From NCBI GenBank assembly GCA_017889705.1, contig JAGGAB010000007.1, forward strand, positions 62,001-126,000: a DNA stretch of 64,000 nucleotides, read 5' to 3'. Below the pieces are notes generated by a model, which did no database searches, was not told the DNA's origin, and saw nothing but the letters and a program-made list of their open reading frames with translations. Origin of the DNA: Bacillota bacterium (GTDB lineage: Bacteria > Bacillota > Negativicutes > Sporomusales > Sporomusaceae). The position numbers were made by a program, and so were the translations under genes. Positions 22,581-30,540 of this stretch are shown here, one piece after another. Position 1 is the first letter of the stretch. The number at the start of each line of letters is the position of its first letter.

Positions 22581-22930
22581 TGGGGAAGCCGATACCGAAG
22601 AATAAGCGGGTAGTCGATAAAGCCGGTATGAAGAAAGTAAAAACCATTGACCACTGCGAGAAATGCGGCAGGTGGACAGACGGCTTTTTTAATTTGGAAG
22701 TGGCTCACGTTATTGGCAAGGGTGCTGGTGGGCCGGATATAAAAGAGAACTGTATAAAGTTGTGCGGCCCAGCCAGTATGCAGGCCGGCTGCCACGGTGC
22801 CAACCACGCTGGTGAGATAAGCAAGGATGAATTGTTTGCTAAAATTGCTGAGCGGGAAGGTAAGCCGGTGGAAGAGATTAAGGAAATAGCTCATAGGGCT
22901 TGGAGGTTTGGAGAATATGCAACAGATTAA
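22577..22930 (+). CDS. HNH-type protein next to the terminase genes
   Basis: A 117-aa protein with CEKCGRW, NLEVAHVIGKGAGGPDIKENCIKLCGP and GCHGANHAGEI: the AH...N...H arrangement of HNH nucleases with a zinc knuckle. In many cos-type phages an HNH protein beside the terminase helps cut genome ends, so packaging is the likely role here. The start overlaps the previous gene by 4 nt. Confidence 0.72.
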   Translation: MMGKPIPKNKRVVDKAGMKKVKTIDHCEKCGRWTDGFFNLEVAHVIGKGAGGPDIKENCIKLCGPASMQAGCHGANHAGEISKDELFAKIAEREGKPVEEIKEIAHRAWRFGEYATD

Positions 22931-23054
22931 ATACATAAGCAATGCATGTTGTGACAAGGCAAGACTAGCCGTAATAAAAGGCGGCACAGTTATTACTGCA
23001 TGTCCCGATCATCCTCCAATGATTGTGTCGAGAGGTAAAGATAATGCTAAGTGA
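22917..23054 (+). CDS. Small CCDKA/ACPDH protein (45 aa), paralogue of 20372-20566
   Basis: ATG 22917, overlapping the HNH gene by 14 nt, gives MQQIKYISNACCDKARLAVIKGGTVITACPDHPPMIVSRGKDNAK. The core CCDKA...G..V..ACPDH is shared with the 64-aa protein at 20372. Missed by the track. Function unknown. Confidence 0.55.
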   Translation: MQQIKYISNACCDKARLAVIKGGTVITACPDHPPMIVSRGKDNAK

Positions 23055-23247
23055 CAAAGAGCGGCAGGAACGTGACCCGGCAGCACTACAGCGCGCATTA
23101 TTGGAGATTGAGCAAGAGATTGCGGAGAAGTCTCCTAGATTAGTCCAGGCTAAGATGGAGGCAACAAAAGTTGATTTTGAAATAAAGCTGCTGAAAGAAC
23201 GCAGAAGTGCGTTGCAGTCTGTTTTGAAATCAGTTAGTCAGTTTTAG
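23044..23247 (+). CDS. Small coiled-coil phage protein (67 aa)
   Basis: ATG 23044 (track start 23023). LQRALLEIEQEIAEKSPRLVQAKMEATKVDFEIKLLKERRSALQSVLKS is one long helix with heptads. Overlaps the previous gene by 11 nt, just ahead of the terminase genes. Unknown. Confidence 0.6.
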   Translation: MLSDKERQERDPAALQRALLEIEQEIAEKSPRLVQAKMEATKVDFEIKLLKERRSALQSVLKSVSQF

Positions 23248-23273
23248 AACTTACCAAGAAAGAAGGTGGTAAC

Positions 23274-23699
23274 GTGGCTAAAGTAACAGCCGAAATAGTC
23301 GCGCAAATCATGGGGTTGGCGGCAATGAACTCCAACAGACAAATTTCCGAAATACTTTCCAAACAGGGTATAAACTTAACACATGTTACCATTGGAAAGA
23401 TTATTAAGGAAAACCGGCAAGAACGAACCGAGGCAACAAAAGAAACAATCAATGAGCATATCAAGCAGACTGTCACAACTGACCTGGATATTTTACAGAA
23501 TACCCGAGATAAGTTATATAACTGGTTTAAGGACGATAACCTGCGAATCAGTGAGCGGCTAATGTGTTTAGATCGGCTTACTAAGGTTATTGATACGAGG
23601 TTGAAGTATTCTGGCGCCAGTGAACCCGATAAGCCGGATGATAAATTTGACCAAATGACCGACGAGGAATTAGAGAAATGGATAAGCGCAAACAGTTAG
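23274..23699 (+). CDS. Probable terminase small subunit
   Basis: A 141-aa protein. The N-terminal helix-turn-helix (AEIVAQIMGLAAMNSNRQISEILSKQGINLTHVTIGKIIKENR) would bind the packaging site. A helical middle and an acidic end (DKPDDKFDQMTDEELEKWI) fit small terminases, which hand DNA to the large subunit. Position, size and the 22-nt overlap with the ATPase gene support the call. GTG start behind GAAGGTGGTAAC. Confidence 0.72.
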   Translation: MAKVTAEIVAQIMGLAAMNSNRQISEILSKQGINLTHVTIGKIIKENRQERTEATKETINEHIKQTVTTDLDILQNTRDKLYNWFKDDNLRISERLMCLDRLTKVIDTRLKYSGASEPDKPDDKFDQMTDEELEKWISANS

Positions 23700-24319
23700 C
23701 CCGGGCGATTGCTGAACGCGAGAGGCGCAACCAAATGCGCGAATGGTCATCGGTTCCTTGGCGTTGGATACAAGACTGCTGTTTGACCATGGATGAAGCT
23801 GACAACGGGATGGTTAAACATTATCCCGATAAAGAGTATTTGCAACTTGTTTGTGAGGTGTGGCAGCGCGAAAACTTATTGGCAATACCAAAGACGCGCC
23901 GTATGCTGCTTACGTGGATTATGTTGGGACTGCATCTGCATGCTGGTATATTTCGACCTAATTCAGCCATATTTGTTCAGTCTAAAAAAGCAGATGATAG
24001 TGACTTTCTTATCCAAGATAAACGAATGATGTTTATTTATAATCACCTGCCGACTGAATATAATTGGCCTGAATGCGTTTCTAAACAATACAGACTTAAC
24101 TTTGACAACGGTAGTTATGTTATGGCAATAGGACAAGGGGCAGACCAGTTGAGACAGTACACCGCCTCATACGCCATGCTTGACGAATTTGCGTTCTGGG
24201 AAAGCGCAGAGGGTACATGGGGAGCGTTAAAACCTATTATTCAGGGTGGCGGCAAAGTAACACTGATAAGCAGTGCTGGCCCCGGATTCTTTCAGCGCAT
24301 TTGTGAGGGTGATATATAA
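23678..24319 (+). CDS. Terminase large subunit, ATPase part (split gene 1)
   Basis: A 213-aa protein: a Walker-A-like motif AIPKTRRMLLTW, then SKKADDSDFLI and Walker B YAMLDEFAFWE, then a coupling motif VTLISSAGPG. This is the packaging motor half only. The frame stops at TAA 24317 in EGDI, exactly where the linker to the nuclease domain would follow. The nuclease half starts at the overlapping ATG 24319, two bases out of frame. Either a natural two-gene terminase or an old frameshift. Confidence 0.85.
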   Translation: MDKRKQLARAIAERERRNQMREWSSVPWRWIQDCCLTMDEADNGMVKHYPDKEYLQLVCEVWQRENLLAIPKTRRMLLTWIMLGLHLHAGIFRPNSAIFVQSKKADDSDFLIQDKRMMFIYNHLPTEYNWPECVSKQYRLNFDNGSYVMAIGQGADQLRQYTASYAMLDEFAFWESAEGTWGALKPIIQGGGKVTLISSAGPGFFQRICEGDI

Positions 24320-25149
24320 TGCAAGGCATAACTGAATATAAAACCCCGCAAGGTGTGCATGTCCTCCGCATTCACTATACTGCCGATCCTGATAAGCAAT
24401 CACCAGAGTGGGTTGCCGAACAGAAAAAAGGTTTAACGCAGGCACAATGGGAGCGTGAATATGAAATAAACTTTCATGTATATCCTGGCAAGCCATGGTA
24501 CGAAGAATTTCGCATGGACTTCCACGTGGCAAGAGAACCAATTCAACCAATACCAGGCAGGCCAATATTCAGAGGTTGGGACTATGGGCAGACATTTAAC
24601 CCCGCTGTCGTGTTCTGCCAGACTACGGTATTTGGTCAGTTATTGCTTTTATATCCTGAGATTAACGGGTTAAATAGCGGTCTGCATCCATTTGCGCGAA
24701 CTGTTAAATCAGAGTCGGGAACATATTTCCCTGAGAATCCTTTTATTGATTACGGTGATCCGGCAGGGAACAATCGAAGCCCTAACGACGAAAGAAGCGC
24801 AACAGATATATTGCGTACCGATTATGGGATTACTGTGTTGCCCGGGCCGGTTGCGTTTGGAACACGATCTGAGGCTATTCGTAAGCTGCTGACCACGACC
24901 ACGCCGCAAGGACAAGCGATGTTATTAATTGACCCGCGTTGTACATTTATGATTGGCGCATTTACTGGCGGCTATCATCGTAAGCAGCTTGCGTCTGGTC
25001 AGTTGTTAGAAGAACCAGATAAAAACGAATACAGTCATCCTATGGACTCTCTCGGTTATGTAGCCGCGAGCGTTTTTAAATCCGCAGGAAAAGGAACTAG
25101 TACTGAAGTCATAACCAACCACAACCCATTCAAACGAGGGAGGCGATAA
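24319..25149 (+). CDS. Terminase large subunit, nuclease part (split gene 2)
   Basis: A 276-aa protein beginning MQGITEYKTPQGVHVLRIHYTADPDK. Its RNase H-like nuclease has RGWDYGQTFNPAV (first Asp), DYGDPAGNNRS (second) and HPMDSLGYVAA (third), the metal-binding trio of large terminases. It would cut the DNA concatemer. The start codon overlaps the ATPase stop (TAATG), so translation is coupled. Confidence 0.85.
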   Translation: MQGITEYKTPQGVHVLRIHYTADPDKQSPEWVAEQKKGLTQAQWEREYEINFHVYPGKPWYEEFRMDFHVAREPIQPIPGRPIFRGWDYGQTFNPAVVFCQTTVFGQLLLLYPEINGLNSGLHPFARTVKSESGTYFPENPFIDYGDPAGNNRSPNDERSATDILRTDYGITVLPGPVAFGTRSEAIRKLLTTTTPQGQAMLLIDPRCTFMIGAFTGGYHRKQLASGQLLEEPDKNEYSHPMDSLGYVAASVFKSAGKGTSTEVITNHNPFKRGRR

Positions 25150-25150
25150 T

Positions 25151-25318
25151 ATGGAAACGCTGATGAACATGAAATTATGGATATTAATAACAGCCTTTGG
25201 GATTGGCTTTACCATTGGATATATTCGTTGTTATTTTGTGCTTCGAAAGATTATTTCCAGAATGGGCAAAGCAGAACTTTGGGAATGGATACAAAACGAG
25301 TGTAATAGGAGGCGATAA
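25151..25318 (+). CDS. Small membrane protein (55 aa)
   Basis: METLMNMKLWILITAFGIGFTIGYIRCYFVLRKIISRMGKAELWEWIQNECNRRR: one membrane helix and a basic tail. Not in the track, where a shadow frame hides it. Ribosome site GGGAGGCGATAAT. Function unknown. Confidence 0.55.
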   Translation: METLMNMKLWILITAFGIGFTIGYIRCYFVLRKIISRMGKAELWEWIQNECNRRR

Positions 25319-25319
25319 C

Positions 25320-25445
25320 ATGTACAGGTTAGGTGACATCGCCAGGATTAGCAAGGTTACAAGCCTTGAACTATACCTTATGTGGCGCAGAAGTGACAGA
25401 AAAGGATTGGAGGCGATAACATGTGTCTATCACAACCAAAAGTAA
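25320..25445 (+). CDS. Small phage protein (41 aa)
   Basis: ATG 25320 behind AGGAGGCGATAAC, inside track ORF 25197-25445. MYRLGDIARISKVTSLELYLMWRRSDRKGLEAITCVYHNQK; the first half resembles a recognition helix pair, but it is very short. Confidence 0.45.
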   Translation: MYRLGDIARISKVTSLELYLMWRRSDRKGLEAITCVYHNQK

Positions 25446-25609
25446 ACACAGCCACAACTACAGTGACAAAAGCTGACACTACGTCTAATGAAGACGCCGT
25501 TGCTAATCAATTAGAGCAGGAAAAGAAACGCAGGGGATTCCAGTCCACTATAGCCAGTAAGAATGTTTCGTCTGTAGCGCCAACAGCTAAAGTGACATTG
25601 GGGAGTTAA
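25421..25609 (+). CDS. Small phage protein before the portal (62 aa)
   Basis: MCLSQPKVNTATTTVTKADTTSNEDAVANQLEQEKKRRGFQSTIASKNVSSVAPTAKVTLGS. Unstructured with one charged helix. Short proteins beginning MCL..P recur beside portal genes in podoviruses. GGAGGCGATAAC precedes it. Unknown function. Confidence 0.55.
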   Translation: MCLSQPKVNTATTTVTKADTTSNEDAVANQLEQEKKRRGFQSTIASKNVSSVAPTAKVTLGS

Positions 25610-25613
25610 GCCT

Positions 25614-27302
25614 ATGGATGCAAAAAAAGCAATCAAATATTATGACCGCAAATTCGAAAAGGCCAAGGAAGTGCGGCAGTCTTACGAATCCACTTGGGAA
25701 GATATTATGACGTATATCGCCCCGGATTTAAAAGGCTACTTGCACACCAACAATAAAGACCGTGGCGAACGCGAGGACAGTCTTATATATGACAACACGC
25801 CAACAAAGTCGTGGCTTGATTGTTCCAGTGGAATGTTTGCGAGTATCGCGTCACCGTCCCGGCCTTGGATGCAGCGCACTATGGCAGATGATAGTTACAA
25901 CGACATTCCGGGGCTGAGGTCATGGCTTGACACTGTGACAAAAAAAGACTACAGCATATTGCACCGCAGTAACTTTTATAAGTGCAATTACACAGTGTTT
26001 GCTCATTTGTCTGCTATTGGTACGGCGCTTATTATCTGTGAGCCGGACTATGACAAAATAACTCACTGGACGGTTCCCAATATCGGCGAGTATTATCTCT
26101 TAGTTAATGGTAAGGGGATTGTGGACACCGTATTCCGCGAAATTGAATACACGGCCGAGCAGTTGAAGGGGTTATTTGGAGAAAAGGCCTTGCCAAAAGA
26201 TATTGTCAACTCGATAACAGAAGCCAACCCGACAGGCGGCAAGTACACAGTGAGACACGTGATCGAGCCGGACAGTCAAGGTGTTGTACCATTCCGTAAG
26301 CCGTGGGCGTCTGTATACTATTTGCCAGACAAAAAATATGATGATATGCAAATAATTGATGTCAAGGGCTACAAATGGCAACCGTTCGCTGCTCCGCGTT
26401 GGTATGCAAACAATAATGAGACATATGGCAAGATGCAACCAGGGCGCGTGTCACTGGGTAACTGTCAGCAGTTGTCTACAATGATCTTCGATTATATGGA
26501 TGCTGTCGACCAAGAGTTGAATCCTGCTACACAAGGACCGCCTATTACTGGTGCTATTGATAGACGACCAAACAAGCATAACATCATTGAGCCTGGCGCT
26601 GGTGGCTTGCAAGACCCGACTATCCGGCGACTGTTTGAAACTAACCCGCAATTACAGATTATGTGGGCTGCCATCCAGGACAAGCGCGAACAGATTAAAC
26701 AGGACTTTTACCTGGATTTGTTTATGCCTATTACCACTGGTGGCTATGATACCAACATGACGGCAACAGAGGTAACACAGCGGCGTAATGAGCGAATGCT
26801 GGCACTTGGGCCGGTGTTGGAAAACGTTAATACTGAGTACCTTAACCCGATTACTGAGATCGAATACAACTACGCCACTGAAGCGCAAGCCTACCCACCT
26901 ATTGAAAACTATGTGACAGAGGATGCGCTGGAGGCATTGCAGGGCGAAGAAATCAAGACCGAGTATGTCAGTGTACTGGCTCAGGCTCAGAAGATGGTTG
27001 ACCTTGACCGGATTGACACTACCTTGACCTATGCAGAGAGGTTGGCAGCACTTGATCCAACAGTGGTAATGAAGGTTAATACTATGGAGACCATTGACGA
27101 AGTTGCTAAAATGTCTGGTGCGCCTGGTAGAATGCTGCGGTCTGATGATGAAGTTAAGGAGATGCAAGAGCAACAGCGACAAGACGCGGAACAGCAGCAA
27201 ATGGTTGAGCAGGCGCAGGCAATGGCTAATGTGGCCGGGCAAGCAAGCAAGATGCAAATGGATCAGGATAATGCGCTTACTCGATTCTTGGGGGTGGAAT
27301 AG
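25614..27302 (+). CDS. Portal protein (head-to-tail connector, podovirus type)
   Basis: A 562-aa protein. The N-terminal part (KYYDRKFEKAKEVRQSYESTWEDIMTYIAP, SLIYDNTPTKSWLDCSSGMFASIASPSRPWMQ) is the hallmark of the podoviral head-to-tail connecting protein family. NMTATEVTQRRNERMLALGPVLENVNTEYLNPI is the conserved middle. The end is Gln-rich coiled coil (MQEQQRQDAEQQQMVEQAQAM), the expected barrel region. Twelve copies would form the ring through which DNA enters and leaves. Confidence 0.92.
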   Translation: MDAKKAIKYYDRKFEKAKEVRQSYESTWEDIMTYIAPDLKGYLHTNNKDRGEREDSLIYDNTPTKSWLDCSSGMFASIASPSRPWMQRTMADDSYNDIPGLRSWLDTVTKKDYSILHRSNFYKCNYTVFAHLSAIGTALIICEPDYDKITHWTVPNIGEYYLLVNGKGIVDTVFREIEYTAEQLKGLFGEKALPKDIVNSITEANPTGGKYTVRHVIEPDSQGVVPFRKPWASVYYLPDKKYDDMQIIDVKGYKWQPFAAPRWYANNNETYGKMQPGRVSLGNCQQLSTMIFDYMDAVDQELNPATQGPPITGAIDRRPNKHNIIEPGAGGLQDPTIRRLFETNPQLQIMWAAIQDKREQIKQDFYLDLFMPITTGGYDTNMTATEVTQRRNERMLALGPVLENVNTEYLNPITEIEYNYATEAQAYPPIENYVTEDALEALQGEEIKTEYVSVLAQAQKMVDLDRIDTTLTYAERLAALDPTVVMKVNTMETIDEVAKMSGAPGRMLRSDDEVKEMQEQQRQDAEQQQMVEQAQAMANVAGQASKMQMDQDNALTRFLGVE

Positions 27303-27599
27303 ATGCTACCAGGTGACAGACGCAGGCAAGAGCAGAAAAAGCAAGATGAAACTGCCAAGCTTGAACGTGACAAGTTTAACGCCATGATTCAAGCGCAAAT
27401 GAATACCCCACAGGGGCGCAAGTTTGTGTATTGGGTGCTATGGTTGTTGCAATACAATCAGCCAAACCCTCACAACAGCGCACAGGCTTACCGTGTAGCA
27501 GCTATGCAGGGTGTTGCTATTGAGATACACCGGCAGATATATGGTATTGTGCCCAACGAGGTAGAAAAGATGATACGGGAAGGGGTTGAGGGTAGTTGA
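27303..27599 (+). CDS. Bbp19-like phage protein (98 aa)
   Basis: Begins right after the portal stop. NTPQGRKFVYWVLWLLQYNQPNPHNSAQAYRVAAMQGVAIEIHRQIYGI matches the pattern of the Bbp19-like proteins of BPP-1-type phages (GR...L...AY..G...A..I). It occupies the same place in those genomes, between portal and scaffold. Structural role unknown. Confidence 0.65.
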   Translation: MLPGDRRRQEQKKQDETAKLERDKFNAMIQAQMNTPQGRKFVYWVLWLLQYNQPNPHNSAQAYRVAAMQGVAIEIHRQIYGIVPNEVEKMIREGVEGS

Positions 27600-27626
27600 G
27601 ATACCCGGCTATGTGAGTTAAGTAAG

Positions 27627-27650
27627 CGGCGAAAGGCCGTTATTTTTATT
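27627..27650 (+). terminator. Small terminator-like hairpin
   Basis: CGGC-GAAAG-GCCG followed by TTATTTTTATTTT, between the Bbp19-like and Tad2-like genes. Confidence 0.5.
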
Positions 27651-27665
27651 TTGGGAGTGTTGACT

Positions 27666-28178
27666 TTGGAGTTTAGAAAAGCTTTGGAATTAATGAAACA
27701 AGGCGTAGATGTTAAGCGCCCGCATTGGTCGGGATTTTGGCGACTTGAAGATGGCAAAATTATGATGTACTGCAAAGATGGCCAAGTCCTGGACTTTAGG
27801 GAAACTAAAGATACCTTGTTTACGATCTCTAGCATCCTGTCCGACGATTGGGAAGTGGCAGATGCCGTTAACAGTAAGCTTCTCAATGGAGAGATAATCA
27901 GTACGTTCACCTTTGGAGAAGCATTGCGGAACATGAAACAAGGTAACAAGGTTGCCCGTAAAGGCTGGAACGGCCATGGTATGTGGGCCGTTATGCAAAA
28001 GGGTTATCCTGATGGTATCCATATCAATAAGAATACTGCCGAAGCTACTGGAATACCGGAAGGCACCTTAATGAAGTTTCGGCCTTATTTTATGCTGTTT
28101 ACTGCGCAAGGCGATTTTGCTCATTGGGTGCCGAGCAGCAGCGACATACTTGCCGATGATTGGCAGATTGTAGAGTAA
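27666..28178 (+). CDS. Tandem Tad2-like (DUF2829) protein, candidate anti-Thoeris factor
   Basis: Starts best at TTG 27666, behind GGGAG (170 aa). The protein is a visible internal repeat. The first half begins FRKALELMKQGVDVKRPHWSG and closes ILSDDWEVAD; the second begins FGEALRNMKQGNKVARKGWNGHGMW and closes ILADDWQIVE. The second half has the Tad2/DUF2829 layout, including FRPYFMLFTAQGDFAHWVPSSSDIL. Tad2 proteins bind the cyclic ADP-ribose signals of Thoeris defence. The first half is more diverged. It lies among head genes, with hairpins on both sides, as an added cargo gene would. The anti-Thoeris role is inference. Confidence 0.75.
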   Translation: MEFRKALELMKQGVDVKRPHWSGFWRLEDGKIMMYCKDGQVLDFRETKDTLFTISSILSDDWEVADAVNSKLLNGEIISTFTFGEALRNMKQGNKVARKGWNGHGMWAVMQKGYPDGIHINKNTAEATGIPEGTLMKFRPYFMLFTAQGDFAHWVPSSSDILADDWQIVE

Positions 28179-28179
28179 C

Positions 28180-28203
28180 CGGCTATGAGCCGTTATTTTT
28201 ATG
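28180..28203 (+). terminator. Small terminator-like hairpin after the Tad2-like gene
   Basis: CGGCT-ATG-AGCCG followed by TTATTTTTAT. Confidence 0.5.
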
Positions 28204-28226
28204 CCTAAATTTAAGGAGGTTCAACC

Positions 28227-28907
28227 ATGACTGACCAAATGACCGCGGCACAGGGTAACACCAACGCCGTCGAGAGCGCATTTGACTTGCAATTATTTGC
28301 AGAGGGTGATCCGGCACCAGATCCGGTTACTGATCCAGCGCCAAGTGATCCAAACCCTACACCTGACCCAACAACGGAGCCGGTAAATAATCCTGATCCG
28401 ACAACGGGTAATCCTGCTGATCCAAAGCCCGACCTGTTGGCCGACTATAAGCCAACTCTACCGGAAGGTTTCACGGCTGATGAAGCCATTATGGGCGAGT
28501 TTCTACCGCTTGCCAAGGAACTAGGTATTTCCGGTGAGCAGGCCGATAAGCTGATTGGCGTAGGCGCTCACCTTGCAGAACGGGTTATTGCTGACATTAA
28601 CCAGCAGTGTGAATCCAAGTATGGTGAAGCAATTAACGCTATTAAGGCCGAGCAGGGATCCGACTTCGAGAAGAATGTCGGGCAGGTAAACGCTCTGTTA
28701 ACCAAGTACGGCGACAAGAACACGCCAGAAGCTTTTCAAGCTGCTATGACAGCGTTGGCCGGATATGCGCCGGACGCAGTCAAGCCGCTTTATGATGCCC
28801 TAATCAAAATAGGGAAGGATGCTGCTGACCCTAGTTTTCATATGGGATCAAGCGCACCGAGTGGGCCTAAATCATTAGGCGATGTTTTATATGGAAAAAG
28901 CAAATAG
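28227..28907 (+). CDS. Capsid scaffolding protein
   Basis: A 226-aa protein directly before the capsid gene. FDLQLFAEG near residue 20 is usual in Firmicute phage scaffolds or capsid leaders. Residues 27-70 are an acidic Pro/Asp/Thr repeat (PDPTTEPVNNPDPTTG). The rest is helical (GFTADEAIMGEFLPLAKELGISGEQADKLIGVGAHLAERV) with a basic C-terminal end (SLGDVLYGKSK) that could touch capsid subunits. AGGAGGT ribosome site. Confidence 0.8.
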   Translation: MTDQMTAAQGNTNAVESAFDLQLFAEGDPAPDPVTDPAPSDPNPTPDPTTEPVNNPDPTTGNPADPKPDLLADYKPTLPEGFTADEAIMGEFLPLAKELGISGEQADKLIGVGAHLAERVIADINQQCESKYGEAINAIKAEQGSDFEKNVGQVNALLTKYGDKNTPEAFQAAMTALAGYAPDAVKPLYDALIKIGKDAADPSFHMGSSAPSGPKSLGDVLYGKSK

Positions 28908-28922
28908 AAAGGATGATGACAA

Positions 28923-29921
28923 ATGGCAACTTTAAATGAAACTATGTGGAGTTGGAAAGACTACGCTTCACAACAAGACCCTGACGGAATGGCGGCTCGC
29001 GTAATCGATATTATGAGCGAGGAAAACGCCATCGTCGAAGATATGTATGTTATGCCCGGTAATAAGGATTATGGTCTTTTGACCTCGCAAAACGCTACCG
29101 AACCAACCGTATCAATCCGTGGTGTTAACGGTACTGTTACTGGAACTAAGGGCGCATTCAAACAACTGGAAGCCCATTGTGCACTATTTACCGCGCTTGG
29201 GCAGATCGACAAAGAACTTTATAACGCTGCTACCGACAAAAACGGCTTTCGTGCAAATGCGAATAAGCCGTTTTTTAACGCCATGCCGAAGCGCATTGCT
29301 AATGAACTGTTCTATGGCAGCAAAGCTAACGATGCACAGTCGTTTGATGGCTTGTCCCAGTTCTACAAAAGCACAACTACCGATGAGTTTGGCGAATATG
29401 TCGCTTTGGCCGGGGGAACGGGAACAGACAACCGCTCTATTTGGCTGATTGATTGGGGCGAAGATTCTTGTTGCGGCACTTATCCGAAAAACACCGTGGC
29501 TGGTTTGCAGCATACTCCATACCCAGAAACTCTTGTGGATATGCCGGATGGTTCAAAATGGCCGGCACTGCAGGACTTGTGGGAATGGCGTGTAGGTGTT
29601 GCTGTCCGCGATTACCGCAAGGTATACCGGATTGCTAACATCAGTAAGGCTGCCCTGAAGTCAATTAATACAACTAACGACACAGCACCAAACTTGTTTG
29701 ATCTTATGATTGATGCCTTGACTTGGGTTAATCCTTCGCCGCGTGCAAGGTTTTACGGTGACCGTAATATTATGTCCGCATTCACTAAGCAGGCTTTCAA
29801 TAAGTCTAACAACCTTGTGTCGATGGAAGAAATCTACGGCAAGAAGCGTGTGCCGTCCTTTATGGGTGTACCTATTCGCCGTTGTGATGCACTCGACACT
29901 GATGAAAGTCTCGTATCCTAA
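28923..29921 (+). CDS. Major capsid protein
   Basis: A 332-aa protein starting MATLNETMWSWKDYASQQDPDGMAARVIDIMSEENAIVEDMYVMPGN. TEPTVSIRGVNG, KRIANELFYGSKANDAQSFDGLSQFY and NISKAALKSI fit the HK97-fold capsid group seen in BPP-1-like phages. It needs no cleaved leader by sequence. Size, position after the scaffold and a very strong-looking ribosome site (AGAAAGGATGATG) agree. Confidence 0.88.
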   Translation: MATLNETMWSWKDYASQQDPDGMAARVIDIMSEENAIVEDMYVMPGNKDYGLLTSQNATEPTVSIRGVNGTVTGTKGAFKQLEAHCALFTALGQIDKELYNAATDKNGFRANANKPFFNAMPKRIANELFYGSKANDAQSFDGLSQFYKSTTTDEFGEYVALAGGTGTDNRSIWLIDWGEDSCCGTYPKNTVAGLQHTPYPETLVDMPDGSKWPALQDLWEWRVGVAVRDYRKVYRIANISKAALKSINTTNDTAPNLFDLMIDALTWVNPSPRARFYGDRNIMSAFTKQAFNKSNNLVSMEEIYGKKRVPSFMGVPIRRCDALDTDESLVS

Positions 29922-29946
29922 TTAACTGAAAAGGGAGGAAAAAACA

Positions 29947-30354
29947 ATGTATGATCTTCAACTTAGTTTTACAAAGCAAACCAATGGAACGCCGAAACAG
30001 ACTATTACTGATTCGGCGGCTTCCACCAATGTATTAAACTTCGGCACCAAGGGGGCGTTTTATAAACCGGCTTATCTTCACATTCGTGTTGTAGATGCGT
30101 TTGAATCCGGTACTTCTGGCGCCACGCTTACCGCTGCATTGCAAAGCGATAGTGCCGAGGCTTTTTCAAGTGCGGCCACGATGGTTACGCCGATCAATGC
30201 CGTTGACCATGCCAACCTGACTGCCGGTTACCACAAAGTAATTCCGTTTCCTATCCAGGACACTGAGCAGTATTACAGGCTGTATTTTACCGCATCCGTA
30301 GCTATGACAGCCGGTAGTGTCGTTGCCTATATTAACGATTCGCCGGAGCTATAA
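29947..30354 (+). CDS. Bbp16-like capsid cement protein
   Basis: A 135-aa beta-rich protein: MYDLQLSFTKQTNGTPKQTITDSAASTNVLNFG, LHIRVVDAF, LTAALQSDSAEAFSSA, IPFPIQDTEQYYRLYFTASVAMTAGSVVAYIND. This is the pattern of Bbp16, which decorates and stabilises the BPP-1 capsid, and it follows the capsid gene as in that phage. AAGGGAGGAAAAAAC ribosome site. Confidence 0.78.
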   Translation: MYDLQLSFTKQTNGTPKQTITDSAASTNVLNFGTKGAFYKPAYLHIRVVDAFESGTSGATLTAALQSDSAEAFSSAATMVTPINAVDHANLTAGYHKVIPFPIQDTEQYYRLYFTASVAMTAGSVVAYINDSPEL

Positions 30355-30355
30355 G

Positions 30356-30502
30356 ATGTATAAATGTATACGTCCGGCTTATATTGACGGCAAACTTTAT
30401 GCAAAAGGTGCTGTTGTTGAAACGGTACCTAAGGGCTGGGACAAAAATTTCAGCATAACAAACCAAGAGAAGGTAAGTAAAACGAGGAAAAGGGACGGTT
30501 AA
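30356..30502 (+). CDS. Small phage protein (48 aa)
   Basis: ATG 30356 rather than track 30317. MYKCIRPAYIDGKLYAKGAVVETVPKGWDKNFSITNQEKVSKTRKRDG, an SH3-like start with a basic end. Small proteins of this kind lie behind capsid genes in many phages. Ends inside the hairpin at 30491. Confidence 0.6.
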   Translation: MYKCIRPAYIDGKLYAKGAVVETVPKGWDKNFSITNQEKVSKTRKRDG

Positions 30503-30526
30503 TTCCGTCCCTTCCCATTTTTATTA
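30491..30526 (+). terminator. Terminator behind the capsid gene group
   Basis: AGGGACGG-TTAATT-CCGTCCCT (8-bp perfect stem) then TTCCCATTTTTATTATT. Likely reduces transcription of tail genes relative to capsid genes. Confidence 0.7.
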
Positions 30527-30540
30527 TTGAGGTGATTTCT

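Noticed and set aside
26652-27257. Long minus-strand ORF inside the portal gene (201 aa)
   Set aside because: It lies wholly opposite the portal coding frame, has a low-complexity Leu/His composition and no ribosome site; a shadow.
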